Below are positions 33,748 to 42,099 of a stretch of DNA of 64,000 bases, in pieces. Both the position numbers and the translations under genes were made by a program. Every line of letters starts with the position of its first letter. Within the stretch, counting starts at the first letter, position 1. Location: assembly GCA_046330285.1 (NCBI GenBank), contig JAXLSX010000008.1, positions 62,001 to 126,000 on the forward strand, given 5' to 3'. This DNA comes from RHKX01 sp046330285. GTDB taxonomy: Bacteria > Actinomycetota > Thermoleophilia > Solirubrobacterales > 70-9. Below the pieces are notes generated by a model that saw only the letters and a program-made list of their open reading frames with translations, was not told the DNA's origin and did no database searches.

Positions 33748-35427
33748 ATGCGCGCTGCTGACGCACTCTGCGAGGCTCTCAAAGCCGAGGGTGTCAAGCA
33801 CGTATTCGGGATCCCCGGCGGGGCGAGCCTGCCGCTCTACGACGCGATCTACGACGCCGACTTCGAGCACATCCAGGTCCGCCACGAGCAGGCCGCCGGC
33901 CATGCCGCCGAGGGCTACGCGAAGGCCTCGGGGAAGGTCGGTGTCGCCTTCGCCACCTCCGGCCCCGGTGCCACCAACCTGATCACGGCGATCGCCGACG
34001 CCCACATGGACTCGGTCCCGACCGTGTTCATCACCGGCCAGGTGCGGACCGACCTGATCGGGACCGACGGCTTCCAGGAGGCCGACGTCACCGGGATCAC
34101 GATGCCGATCGTCAAGCACTCGTTCCTCGTCACCGATCCGGCGCAGATCCCCGACTACATCCACAAGGCCTTCCACATCGCCAAGACCGGGCGCCCGGGA
34201 CCGGTCCTCGTCGACATCCCGCAGGACCTCTCGCGGATGGAAATCGACTACGAGCCGATCACCGGAGCCCCGAAGCTGCCCGGCTACCAGCCGAACACCG
34301 AGGGGAACATCAAGCAGATCCGGATCGCCGCGAAGGCGCTCGCCAACGCCAAGCGCCCGGTGCTCTACGCCGGGGGCGGCGTCGTCAACGCCGACGCCTC
34401 CGAGGAGCTGCGCGAGCTTGCCGCTTCCGACCGGTTCCCCGTCACCTGCACGCTGATGGGCCTCGGCGGCTTCCCGGCGCCGCACGAGCAGTGGCTCGGC
34501 ATGCTCGGCATGCACGGCACGCGGACCGCCAACTACGCGATGGACGAGGCCGACCTGATCGTCGCGATCGGCGCCCGCTTCGACGACCGGATCACCGGCA
34601 AGCTCAGCGAGTTCGCGCCGCGGGCGAAGTTCGTCCACATCGACGTCGACCCGGCGGAGATCAGCAAGAACGTCCCCGCGCACATCCCGATCGTCGGCGA
34701 CGTCAAGAAGGTGCTCCCGAAGCTGACCGGCGAGTACCGCGCGCTCGCCGCCGACAGCTCTCGCCTCGACGAGTGGTGGCGGCGGATCGAGGGCTGGCGC
34801 GAGCAGTACCCGCTGCACTACGAGGACACGAGCGACCAGGAGATCAAGCCCCAGCTCATGGTCGAGGAGATGTACCGCGCGACGAACGGCGAGGCGATCA
34901 TCACCTCCGACGTCGGCCAGCACCAGATGTGGGCGGCGCAGTACTACCACTTCCCCGAACCCCGCCGGTGGCTCAATTCAGGCGGTCTCGGGACGATGGG
35001 CTTCGGCCTGCCGGCGGCCATCGGCGCCCAGGTCGCGCTGCCCGACCAGCAGGTCGTCTGCCTCGCCGGCGACGGCAGCCTGATCATGGTCTGTCAGGAG
35101 TTCGCGACCGCCGCGGCCCACGACCTGCCGATCAAGGTCTTCCTGATGAACAACGGCCACTTCGGCATGGTCCGGCAGTGGCAGGAGCTGTTCTGGGAGG
35201 AGCGCTACCAGTCGGTGGTGATGGGACCGAGCCCGGACTGGGTCAAGCTGGCCGAGGCCTTCGGCTGGACCGGGATCCTCTGCGACCGCAAGGACGATCT
35301 CGCGGGGTCGATGAAGACCGCGCTCGAGACCGACGGCCCGGTCCTCCTCGACGTCCGCGTCACCCCGAACGAGAACTGCTACCCGATGATCCCGGCCGGA
35401 GCCGCCGCCCGGGACATGGTCGGCTGA
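33748..35427 (+). CDS. ilvB: Acetolactate synthase, large subunit
   Basis: ThDP enzyme that condenses two pyruvates to acetolactate (valine/leucine) or pyruvate with 2-oxobutanoate (isoleucine). The 559-residue protein has VFGIPGGASLPLYDAI, the catalytic Glu in RHEQAAGHAAEGYA, the FAD-binding middle domain and the ThDP motif GDGSLIMVCQEFATAAAHDLPIKVFLMNN. It lies 16 bases before ilvN, its regulatory subunit. Lack of the catabolic AlsS pattern and presence of ilvN support the anabolic role. Confidence 0.96.
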   Translation: MRAADALCEALKAEGVKHVFGIPGGASLPLYDAIYDADFEHIQVRHEQAAGHAAEGYAKASGKVGVAFATSGPGATNLITAIADAHMDSVPTVFITGQVRTDLIGTDGFQEADVTGITMPIVKHSFLVTDPAQIPDYIHKAFHIAKTGRPGPVLVDIPQDLSRMEIDYEPITGAPKLPGYQPNTEGNIKQIRIAAKALANAKRPVLYAGGGVVNADASEELRELAASDRFPVTCTLMGLGGFPAPHEQWLGMLGMHGTRTANYAMDEADLIVAIGARFDDRITGKLSEFAPRAKFVHIDVDPAEISKNVPAHIPIVGDVKKVLPKLTGEYRALAADSSRLDEWWRRIEGWREQYPLHYEDTSDQEIKPQLMVEEMYRATNGEAIITSDVGQHQMWAAQYYHFPEPRRWLNSGGLGTMGFGLPAAIGAQVALPDQQVVCLAGDGSLIMVCQEFATAAAHDLPIKVFLMNNGHFGMVRQWQELFWEERYQSVVMGPSPDWVKLAEAFGWTGILCDRKDDLAGSMKTALETDGPVLLDVRVTPNENCYPMIPAGAAARDMVG

Positions 35428-35443
35428 GGGAGGAGCGAGAACG

Positions 35444-35992
35444 ATGGCTGAGACCAAGGATCTGCTGGACCTCGACGACCTGCGGGCCGAGAGCGGCCTG
35501 ACTGGCCGTCGCCACCTGCTCTCGCTGCTGGTCGAGAACCGGCCGGGCGTCCTTGCGAGGATCGCCGGCCTGTTCAGCCGCCGCGGGTTCAACATCGACA
35601 CGCTCGCGGTCGGACCGACCGAGGATCCGGACATCTCGCGCGTCACGCTCACCGTCGACGGCGCCGTCCATCCGATCGATCAGGTCACCAAGCAACTCCA
35701 CAAGCTCGTCAACGTGATCAAGATCAGGGACATGGACCCGGACACGGCGGTCGCCCGCGAGATGGCGCTGTTCCGGATCAACGCGGCCGCCGACAACCGG
35801 GCCGAGATCATCGAGTTCACGCAGATCTTCCGTGCGCACATCGTCGACGTCTCCCGGCGTTCGATTACCGTCGAGGTGACCGGCACCACCGAGAAGATCG
35901 ACTCGTTCGAGCGCATGGTGCGGCCGCACGGCCTGATCGAGATGGCCCGGACGGGCGAGGTCGCGATCGTCCGAGCCCGCCCGGAGAGCTGA
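35444..35992 (+). CDS. ilvN: Acetolactate synthase, small (regulatory) subunit
   Basis: A 182-residue ACT-domain subunit that activates IlvB and carries feedback inhibition by valine. HLLSLLVENRPGVLARIAGLFSRRGFNIDTLAVGPTED is the ACT core, including the Asn/Gly positions that bind valine; a second ferredoxin-like domain follows (ALFRINAAADNRAEIIEF). About 25 extra residues precede the ACT domain. GGAGCG gives the ribosome-binding site. Its TGA overlaps the next gene's likely CTG start. Confidence 0.95.
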   Translation: MAETKDLLDLDDLRAESGLTGRRHLLSLLVENRPGVLARIAGLFSRRGFNIDTLAVGPTEDPDISRVTLTVDGAVHPIDQVTKQLHKLVNVIKIRDMDPDTAVAREMALFRINAAADNRAEIIEFTQIFRAHIVDVSRRSITVEVTGTTEKIDSFERMVRPHGLIEMARTGEVAIVRARPES

Positions 35993-37398
35993 CCGCAGCC
36001 CTCGATACCGCGTCGCTTCTCGGCTCGATCGAGGAGCTAGCCGCTCGCGCGGCAGCCGGCTCATCGCGGCGGCTGATCAGCGCGACGGTCGAGATCGGGG
36101 CGATCGACCCGTGCGCCGCCGCCTTCGCCTCGCGTCGCGCCGACGATCGCTGGTTCTGCTGGGAGGAGCCCGAGCGGGATGCCTTCGCGATCGCCGCGCT
36201 CGGCAGCGCGACCGACGTCGTCTCGCGGGGTCCCGGTCGCTTCGCCGACCTCCGCGACGATACGACGGCGCTACTCCGCGATCGCCTGGCCGACGAGCCC
36301 GCCGATCTGCCTCCCGGCGCCGGCCCACTCTGGGTCGGCGGCATGGCGTTCTCCGACCAGGCCGCTCCCGGCGGCGTCTGGGCCTCGCTGCCGCCGGCAC
36401 TGCTGACGATGCCCGAGCTCCTGATCGCCCGCTCCGGCGGTCGTCACCTGCTGACCGTCTGCGCCATCGCCGGGCCGGGGCGAGATCCGGCTTCCGTTCG
36501 CGACGCCGTGGCGGCGCGGCTCGCGGGGCTGCGCGAGCAGCCGCTCCCGCCGCTCGACCCCTCGCCCGGCTCCCCGGTCGAGGTCAGCTCCGCCCGGCCC
36601 CCGGCCAGCTACGAACAGGCGGTCGCCGATGCGGTGGACACGATCCGAAGCGGCCGGGTCCAGAAGCTCGTCCTCGCCCGCGAGGTCCGCGTCACTGCGC
36701 CCTCCGCGCATTCGGCCGGCTCGCTCTTCGGCGCGCTCCGCGACGCGTTCGGCTCCTGCTTCTGCTTCTGCGTCGGGACGCCGGAGGCGGCGTTCGTCGG
36801 AGCCAGCCCGGAGCTGCTCGTACGCCGCAGCGGTGCCGTCGCCGCGACCGTGGCGCTGGCCGGATCCGCGCGACGCAGCGCCGACCCGGCCGTCGACGAC
36901 CACCTCGGAGAGCAGCTCCTCCACAGCGACAAGGACCGCTCCGAGCACGCGATCGTCGCAAAGCGGATCGAGCGGCGACTGGCTCCGGTCTCCGTCTGGG
37001 TCGAGCGTGCGGCGGAGCCGGTCGTGATCCGGGTGGCCAACATCCAGCACCTGGCGACGCCGATCCACGCCCAGCTCGCCGACTCGCGGTCGGTTCTCGA
37101 GCTGGCCGAGCTGCTGCACCCGACCCCGGCGGTCGGGCCGGAGCCGCGAGGCCCCGAGAACGAGCGGCTGATCGGCGAGCTCGAGCAGCTCGATCGCGGC
37201 TGGTACGCGGGGCCGGTCGGCTGGATGGACGCCGTCGAGGACGGCGAGTTCTGCGTCGCTCTCCGTTCGGCGCTCCTGCGCGACCGGACCGCCCACCTGT
37301 TTGCAGGAGCCGGGATCGTCGCCGACTCCGATCCCGCGTCGGAGCTGGCGGAGACCGAGATCAAGCTCGGCGCGCTGCTGCCGCTCCTCGCGGGCTGA
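35989..37398 (+). CDS. menF: Isochorismate synthase, menaquinone type (probable CTG start)
   Basis: Converts chorismate to isochorismate, the entry step of menaquinone synthesis. The chorismate-binding domain is complete: KLVLAREV, GASPELLVRR, LAGSARR, SDKDRSEHAIV, RVANIQHLATPI, HPTPAVGP, GWMDAVEDGEF and ASELAETEIKLGAL. The frame stays open upstream of the first ATG (36343) through a normal N-terminal domain (LISATVEIGAIDPCAAAFA) to the ilvN stop, with no ATG, GTG or TTG in frame. The best start is CTG at 35989, forming a CTGA overlap with ilvN exactly like the ATGA/GTGA overlaps elsewhere, and giving 469 residues. A start at 36343 would remove about 118 residues of the fold. Confidence 0.85.
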   Translation: MTAALDTASLLGSIEELAARAAAGSSRRLISATVEIGAIDPCAAAFASRRADDRWFCWEEPERDAFAIAALGSATDVVSRGPGRFADLRDDTTALLRDRLADEPADLPPGAGPLWVGGMAFSDQAAPGGVWASLPPALLTMPELLIARSGGRHLLTVCAIAGPGRDPASVRDAVAARLAGLREQPLPPLDPSPGSPVEVSSARPPASYEQAVADAVDTIRSGRVQKLVLAREVRVTAPSAHSAGSLFGALRDAFGSCFCFCVGTPEAAFVGASPELLVRRSGAVAATVALAGSARRSADPAVDDHLGEQLLHSDKDRSEHAIVAKRIERRLAPVSVWVERAAEPVVIRVANIQHLATPIHAQLADSRSVLELAELLHPTPAVGPEPRGPENERLIGELEQLDRGWYAGPVGWMDAVEDGEFCVALRSALLRDRTAHLFAGAGIVADSDPASELAETEIKLGALLPLLAG

Positions 37399-37401
37399 GC
37401 G

Positions 37402-39135
37402 TCAACCGAGGGCCGTTGCGACGGCGGCCGCAACCTCGCGGTGGAGGTCGACGTTGCGGTCGCGGTCCAGGCGGACGTGTGCGACGACCAGATCGCGATC
37501 CGCGAGAGCCGACAGGCCGTCGGCACCCGTGATCTCCTCGTAGGGGATCCCGTGCGCTGCCGCAGCGCTCGCGACGTCGAGTCGCGATGGGGTCGAGAAC
37601 AGCGCCGAGAAGCGATCCGGCTCGACCTGGCCGGCCTGCGGCAGGAAGTCGAAGATCCCGCCGCCGCCGTTGTCGACGACGACGACACGCAGCGGGCTCT
37701 CGGCGGCGGCGACCGTCGCGAGGCCACCGAGGTCGTGGGCGAGCGCGAGATCGCCGAGGACGATCCAGGTCGGCGCGTCGGCGCCCGCGGCGATGCCGGC
37801 GGCTGTCGACAACAGGCCGTCGATGCCGTTCGCGCCGCGGTTCGCGTGGATGGTCACCGCGGCGTCGCCGCCGACGAGGAAAGCCTCGGCGTCGCGGATC
37901 GGCATGCTCGAGGCGATCAGGACCCGGTCGCCGTCCCGGTAGGCGTCACCGAGGATCCGCTGGATCGCGGGCTCGCTCAGCGACGACCCGAGCACGGTGG
38001 CGATGGCCTCCTGCGCCTTTCGCTCTGCGTTCGACCAGGCGTCGGTCCACGCAGCCGAGTCGGTCGGCCCCTTCAACCGGTCCAGCAGGGCGTCGACGAT
38101 CGCGCCGGCATCGGCGCGGACGATCGCACCGGCGATCCGGCTCGGCTCGTTCCAGCGCCCGGGCGGGTCGATCACGATCTGGTCGGCGGCGTGCTCGCGC
38201 AGCCATTTGCGCAGGGGCTTGCTCGTCGGCAGGTCGCCGAAACGTAGAACGAGGTCGGGCCGGAGCGCCGGGAGCTCCTCGCGGACGATCAGGTCGTAGG
38301 CGGTGACGACCGGCGAGCGATCGTGCGGTCCGAAGCGGAGCTGGGAGGTGGCGTCGGCGAGGACAGGGAAGCCGGTCCGGGCCGAGAGCTCGGCGATCGA
38401 CTCGTTCAGCGACCGGTCGGGGAGGCGGCCGGCGACGATCAGGCCGCGGTCCGCGCCGTCAACGGCGGCCGTAAGTGCGCCGACAAGCTCACCCGAGGCT
38501 TCGCGGCCGGCCAGGCCCGTCGTCAGCGGGCGCTCGCCGGAGCGACCTTCGAGCGCCAGTTCGTCGACCGCGGTGACGTCGCCGGGCCGCGGGTCCGGTC
38601 CGAGGGGGTCGCGCCAGGAGAGGTTGAGGTGGACGGGACCGCGGCCGAGCGTCGCCTCGGCGACCGCCCGGGAGCCGGTCGCCCGCATGTGCAGGAGCCC
38701 GGTGTCGTCCGCATCGTGGGTCCCGACCTCGCAGAACCAGCGCGCCGCCGTCCCGTAGAGCCCGATCTGGTCGATCGTCTGGCCGGCGCCGATGTCCCGC
38801 AGCTCCGGCGGACGGTCTGAGGTCAGGACGAGCAGCGGGACGCCCGCCTGGTCGGCCTCGACGACGGCGGGGTGGAGGTTGGCTGCGGCCGAGCCGCTGG
38901 TGCAGGCGACGACCGCCGGGGTGCCGGAGGCGAGCGAGGCCCCGAGCGCGGCGAACCCGGCACTGCGCTCGTCGAGGATCACGCGGAGCTCGATCCCGTC
39001 CTGGCGATCGAGAGCGAGCGCGACGGGGGACGAGCGCGAGCCGGGGGAGAGGAAGGCGAGCCGGACCCCGGCGCGAGCGAGCTCCTCGGCGAGCGCTGAG
39101 GCCAGGGCGGTGTTGCGGTTGGTCGCGTCGATCAC
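37402..39135 (-). CDS. menD: 2-succinyl-5-enolpyruvyl-6-hydroxy-3-cyclohexene-1-carboxylate synthase
   Basis: ThDP-dependent Stetter-type enzyme adding 2-oxoglutarate to isochorismate, 577 residues. RLAFLSPGSRSSPVALAL, the LDERSAGFAALG region with the catalytic Glu, VVACTSGSAAANLHPAV and LTSDRPPELRDIGAGQTIDQ are MenD signatures; the ThDP-binding LGDLALAHDLGGL and NGGGGIFDFLP lie in the C-terminal third. GTG start overlaps the menC stop by four bases. It converges on menF with a three-base gap. Confidence 0.95.
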   Translation of the reverse strand: MIDATNRNTALASALAEELARAGVRLAFLSPGSRSSPVALALDRQDGIELRVILDERSAGFAALGASLASGTPAVVACTSGSAAANLHPAVVEADQAGVPLLVLTSDRPPELRDIGAGQTIDQIGLYGTAARWFCEVGTHDADDTGLLHMRATGSRAVAEATLGRGPVHLNLSWRDPLGPDPRPGDVTAVDELALEGRSGERPLTTGLAGREASGELVGALTAAVDGADRGLIVAGRLPDRSLNESIAELSARTGFPVLADATSQLRFGPHDRSPVVTAYDLIVREELPALRPDLVLRFGDLPTSKPLRKWLREHAADQIVIDPPGRWNEPSRIAGAIVRADAGAIVDALLDRLKGPTDSAAWTDAWSNAERKAQEAIATVLGSSLSEPAIQRILGDAYRDGDRVLIASSMPIRDAEAFLVGGDAAVTIHANRGANGIDGLLSTAAGIAAGADAPTWIVLGDLALAHDLGGLATVAAAESPLRVVVVDNGGGGIFDFLPQAGQVEPDRFSALFSTPSRLDVASAAAAHGIPYEEITGADGLSALADRDLVVAHVRLDRDRNVDLHREVAAAVATALG

Positions 39136-40223
39136 TTCAGTCGCAGCCGTTCGATCGCATCGCGGTCGATCTCGATGCCGAGGCCGGGCCCAGGCCCCGG
39201 CTCGATCTCGGGTCCGGTGAACGGGCCGTCATCGCCGACATTGTCCGCGAACAGCGCCGAGGTCGCGAGCCCGTGGGCGAGCCCGGCGGCGAAGCCGTCA
39301 TTTCGCATCGCGACCGCGGTGTGGACCGCGGCGGCGACTCCGAGGACGCTGTCGAGAGCGCTGGAGAGATAGGCCGGCGCCGACCGGGCGATCGCGAGGG
39401 CCGCACGGGGGCCGCCGACCTTGGCGAGCTTCAACGTCGCCGCGTCGATGGCTCCGGCGGCCAGGGCAGCCTCCGCCTCGCCGCGGTCGTTGATGGACTC
39501 GTCGGCGACGATCGGCACGCCGACGTCGGCGCGCAGCTCCGCGAGGTCGGGCACGGTCGCACAGGGCTGCTCGGCGAGCTCGAGCGTCGCCGGGCCCATC
39601 GCCGCGAGGCGGCTGCGGGCCTCGGGGACGGTCCAGGAGCCGTTGGCGTCGATTCGCAGTTTCGTTTCGGGCCCGATCGCGGCCCGTACCGCCAGCACCC
39701 GCTCGACGTCGGCGATGTCGCCGGCCTTTACCTTGACCGTTCCGAAGCCCATGCGGGCGGCGTCGGCCGCCGCCTGCGCCGCCGCGGCCGGCTCGTCGGC
39801 GCCGATCGTGGCATTGCAGAGCACCGTCCTCGGCTCGGAGGCACCGAGCAGGCGCCAGGCGGGCTCGGCGTCGCGACGGCCCAGCAGGTCGAGCAGGGCG
39901 ACGTCGATAGCGCTCAACGCCGGTCCCTGCGCTCCGGCCGCGGATGCCCTGGCGAGAGCGTCGGCCGCGGCCCGGCCCGCATCCTGATCGAGCTCCAGGC
40001 CGATAAGGGCCTCGCAGCCGGCATCGAGCGCGGCGGCGACCTCGGAGGTCCCGGCCCCGCCGCGCAGGCTCATCGGGACCGCGTCGCCCCAGCCGGCGAT
40101 CCCCTCGCCGGAGTCGAGGCGGAGGATCAGCATCTCGCGGTGGTCCAGGCGCCCGGTGGCGGTGACGTACTCGCGCCGGAAGGGCAGCGCGATCGGGAAC
40201 GCCTCGGCGGACGCGATCCGCAT
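39132..40223 (-). CDS. menC: o-Succinylbenzoate synthase (enolase superfamily)
   Basis: Dehydrates SHCHC to o-succinylbenzoate. The 363-residue enolase-superfamily protein has the Lys pair in TVKVKAGD, the metal ligands in RIDANGSW, ELAEQP and VADESI, and the opposite Lys in LKLAKVGG. The sequence alone cannot exclude side activity such as N-acylamino acid racemase, but its place between menD and menA settles the main role. Overlaps menD by four bases; eight bases separate it from menA. Confidence 0.9.
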   Translation of the reverse strand: MRIASAEAFPIALPFRREYVTATGRLDHREMLILRLDSGEGIAGWGDAVPMSLRGGAGTSEVAAALDAGCEALIGLELDQDAGRAAADALARASAAGAQGPALSAIDVALLDLLGRRDAEPAWRLLGASEPRTVLCNATIGADEPAAAAQAAADAARMGFGTVKVKAGDIADVERVLAVRAAIGPETKLRIDANGSWTVPEARSRLAAMGPATLELAEQPCATVPDLAELRADVGVPIVADESINDRGEAEAALAAGAIDAATLKLAKVGGPRAALAIARSAPAYLSSALDSVLGVAAAVHTAVAMRNDGFAAGLAHGLATSALFADNVGDDGPFTGPEIEPGPGPGLGIEIDRDAIERLRLK

Positions 40224-40231
40224 CCCGAGCC

Positions 40232-41125
40232 TCAGATCAGCAGCCCGGCGGAGACGAGAAACGCGTAGAAGGCGAGGAGGGCGCCGGTTCCGGCCAGTGC
40301 ACCGTTCAACGACGGTCCATCGGTGCGCTCACGGACGGCACGGATCGGCGGGATGGCCAGCGGGATGCTGAGCAGCCCGAGCATCGCCCAGCCGGATCCG
40401 TCGCCGGCGATCAGGGCGACGGGCAGCAGGACGTACGCGGCGACGATCATTCCGACGTAGAGGTTGCGGCTGCGCTCGCGGCCGATTCTGACCGCCAGCG
40501 TCCGCTTGCCGGCCCGGCGGTCGGTGTCGATGTCGCGGACGTTGTTGACGACGAGGATCGCCGCCGACAGCAGGCCGATCGGGATCGAGAGGAGCACCGG
40601 CAGCGTGTGGAGGTCTTCGAGCTGGACGTAGTAGGAACCGTTGACGGCGACGAGACCGAAGAAGACGAACACGAACACCTCGCCGAGGCCCTCGTAGCCG
40701 TAGGGCTTCGGGCCGCCGGTGTAGAGGACGCCCGCGGCGATCGAGAGGATCCCGATCGCGAGGATCTCCGGACCCACCTGGATCACCAGGTAGAGGCCGG
40801 CGAGCGCGGCGACGCCGAAAGCGAGCCAGGTGGCGTAGAGCACGCGCTTGGGGGCGACGAGTCCGGCCGCCGTCACCCGGACCGGTCCGAGCCGGTCGAC
40901 GGTGTCGGCGCCGCGCTTGGCGTCGGAATAGTCGTTGGCCAGGTTGGTCCCGATCTGGATGAAGACCGCACCGATCATCGCTGCGACGAAACGGCCCCAG
41001 CTGAATGCGGCGGAGGCATCGGCGAAGGCAGCCCAGGCCGCGGCGCTGCCGACCAGAACCGGCGCGATCGCCGCCGGCAGGGTCCGCGGCCTCGCGGCCA
41101 TCGCCCAGGTGCGCAGTCCGTTCAT
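40232..41125 (-). CDS. menA: 1,4-dihydroxy-2-naphthoate polyprenyltransferase
   Basis: UbiA-family membrane enzyme that prenylates DHNA to demethylmenaquinone; 297 residues and about eight or nine helices. The first Asp-rich motif is NLANDYSD, the second is NNVRDIDTDRRAGKRT; both bind the Mg-diphosphate of the prenyl donor. RPRTLPAAIAPVLVG at the N-terminus is typical of MenA. One base separates it from menB. Confidence 0.94.
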   Translation of the reverse strand: MNGLRTWAMAARPRTLPAAIAPVLVGSAAAWAAFADASAAFSWGRFVAAMIGAVFIQIGTNLANDYSDAKRGADTVDRLGPVRVTAAGLVAPKRVLYATWLAFGVAALAGLYLVIQVGPEILAIGILSIAAGVLYTGGPKPYGYEGLGEVFVFVFFGLVAVNGSYYVQLEDLHTLPVLLSIPIGLLSAAILVVNNVRDIDTDRRAGKRTLAVRIGRERSRNLYVGMIVAAYVLLPVALIAGDGSGWAMLGLLSIPLAIPPIRAVRERTDGPSLNGALAGTGALLAFYAFLVSAGLLI

Positions 41126-41126
41126 C

Positions 41127-42005
41127 TCAGGGGCGGCGCGGGAACTTCGAGAAATCGGGGGCGCGGCGCTCCTGGTAGGCGTTGCGGCCCTCCTGGCCCT
41201 CTTCGCTCATGTAGAAGAGGAGCGTCGCGTCGTGAGAGAGTTGCTGGACGCCCGTGATCCCGTCCTCGTCGGCGTTGAAACTCGACTTCAGCAGCCGGAG
41301 CGCGAGCGGCGAGAGGTGGCTCATCTCGCGGCACCAGGCAACCGCCTCACGCTCGAGGTCGGCGGTCGGAACGACGGCGTTGACGAGCCCCATGTCGAGC
41401 GCCTCGTTCGCGTCGTAGAGGCGGAGCAGGAACCAGATCTCCTTCGCCCGCTTCTGGCCGATCTGGCGGCTCAGCAGGCTGGAGCCGAAGCCGCCGTCGA
41501 AGCTGCCGACCCGAGGGCCGGTCTGTCCGAACTTGGCGTTCTCGGCGGCGATCGTCAGGTCGCAGACGAGATGGAGGATGTGACCGCCGCCGACGGCGTA
41601 GCCGGCGACCGCCGCGACGACCGGCTTCGGCGTGCGCCGGATCTGGACGTGGAGATCGCCGACGTCGAGGCGGCCGACCCCCTGGCTGGCCACCTCATCG
41701 GAGCCGATGTAGCCATCGTCGCCGCGGATCTTCTGATCGCCACCCGAGCAGAAGGCCTGATCGCCGGCGCCGGTGAAGATGATCGAGCCGACGTCGAGGT
41801 TGTCGCGGGCACGGGTGAACGCGTCGCGGAGCTCGGCGAGCGTCGGCGGGCGGAAGGCGTTACGGCGCTCCGGGCGGTTGATCGTGATCCGGGCGATCCC
41901 GTCGCCGATGTCGTAGAGGATGTCCTCGTACTCGCCGGCGCTCTCCCACTCGATCGGGGCGTAGAGGTCGGCTTCGGGCGGGGCGTCCTTGTGGCGTTCC
42001 GGCAT
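41127..42005 (-). CDS. menB: 1,4-dihydroxy-2-naphthoyl-CoA synthase
   Basis: Crotonase-family ring-closing enzyme turning o-succinylbenzoyl-CoA into DHNA-CoA. The 292-residue protein has FCSGGDQKIRGDDGY, the GYAVGGGHILHLVCDLTIAAENAKFGQTGPRVGSFDGG oxyanion and active-site segment, and the C-terminal Tyr-containing helix. The start MPERHKD (42005) follows GAGAGCAGG; the longer frame from 42101 overlaps menE. A minus-strand TAACCT (42062-42067) about 57 bases upstream is the likely -10 box of the whole menBACD operon. Confidence 0.95.
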   Translation of the reverse strand: MPERHKDAPPEADLYAPIEWESAGEYEDILYDIGDGIARITINRPERRNAFRPPTLAELRDAFTRARDNLDVGSIIFTGAGDQAFCSGGDQKIRGDDGYIGSDEVASQGVGRLDVGDLHVQIRRTPKPVVAAVAGYAVGGGHILHLVCDLTIAAENAKFGQTGPRVGSFDGGFGSSLLSRQIGQKRAKEIWFLLRLYDANEALDMGLVNAVVPTADLEREAVAWCREMSHLSPLALRLLKSSFNADEDGITGVQQLSHDATLLFYMSEEGQEGRNAYQERRAPDFSKFPRRP

Positions 42006-42061
42006 CCTGCTCTCAGTCTGGTGGTTGGGGGCCGGGAAGCCCCGGCAAGAGAATGTCGGCA

Positions 42062-42067
42062 AGGTTA
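42062..42067 (-). promoter_or_regulatory. -10 box TAACCT of the menBACD operon
   Basis: Minus-strand TAACCT, giving a leader of about 50 bases that ends in a GAGAGCAGG ribosome-binding site; lies in the 94-base gap shared with menE. Confidence 0.4.
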
Positions 42068-42099
42068 GCCAGACGACCCACCCCGACGCCGATTTCACC

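Noticed and set aside
33653..33982. Leader peptide for ilvB attenuation
   Set aside because: The frame has no cluster of Ile/Leu/Val codons and no stop before ilvB, and overlaps it out of frame.
36343..37398. menF starting at ATG 36343
   Set aside because: It would remove about 118 residues of conserved N-terminal domain that is open and family-like up to the ilvN stop.
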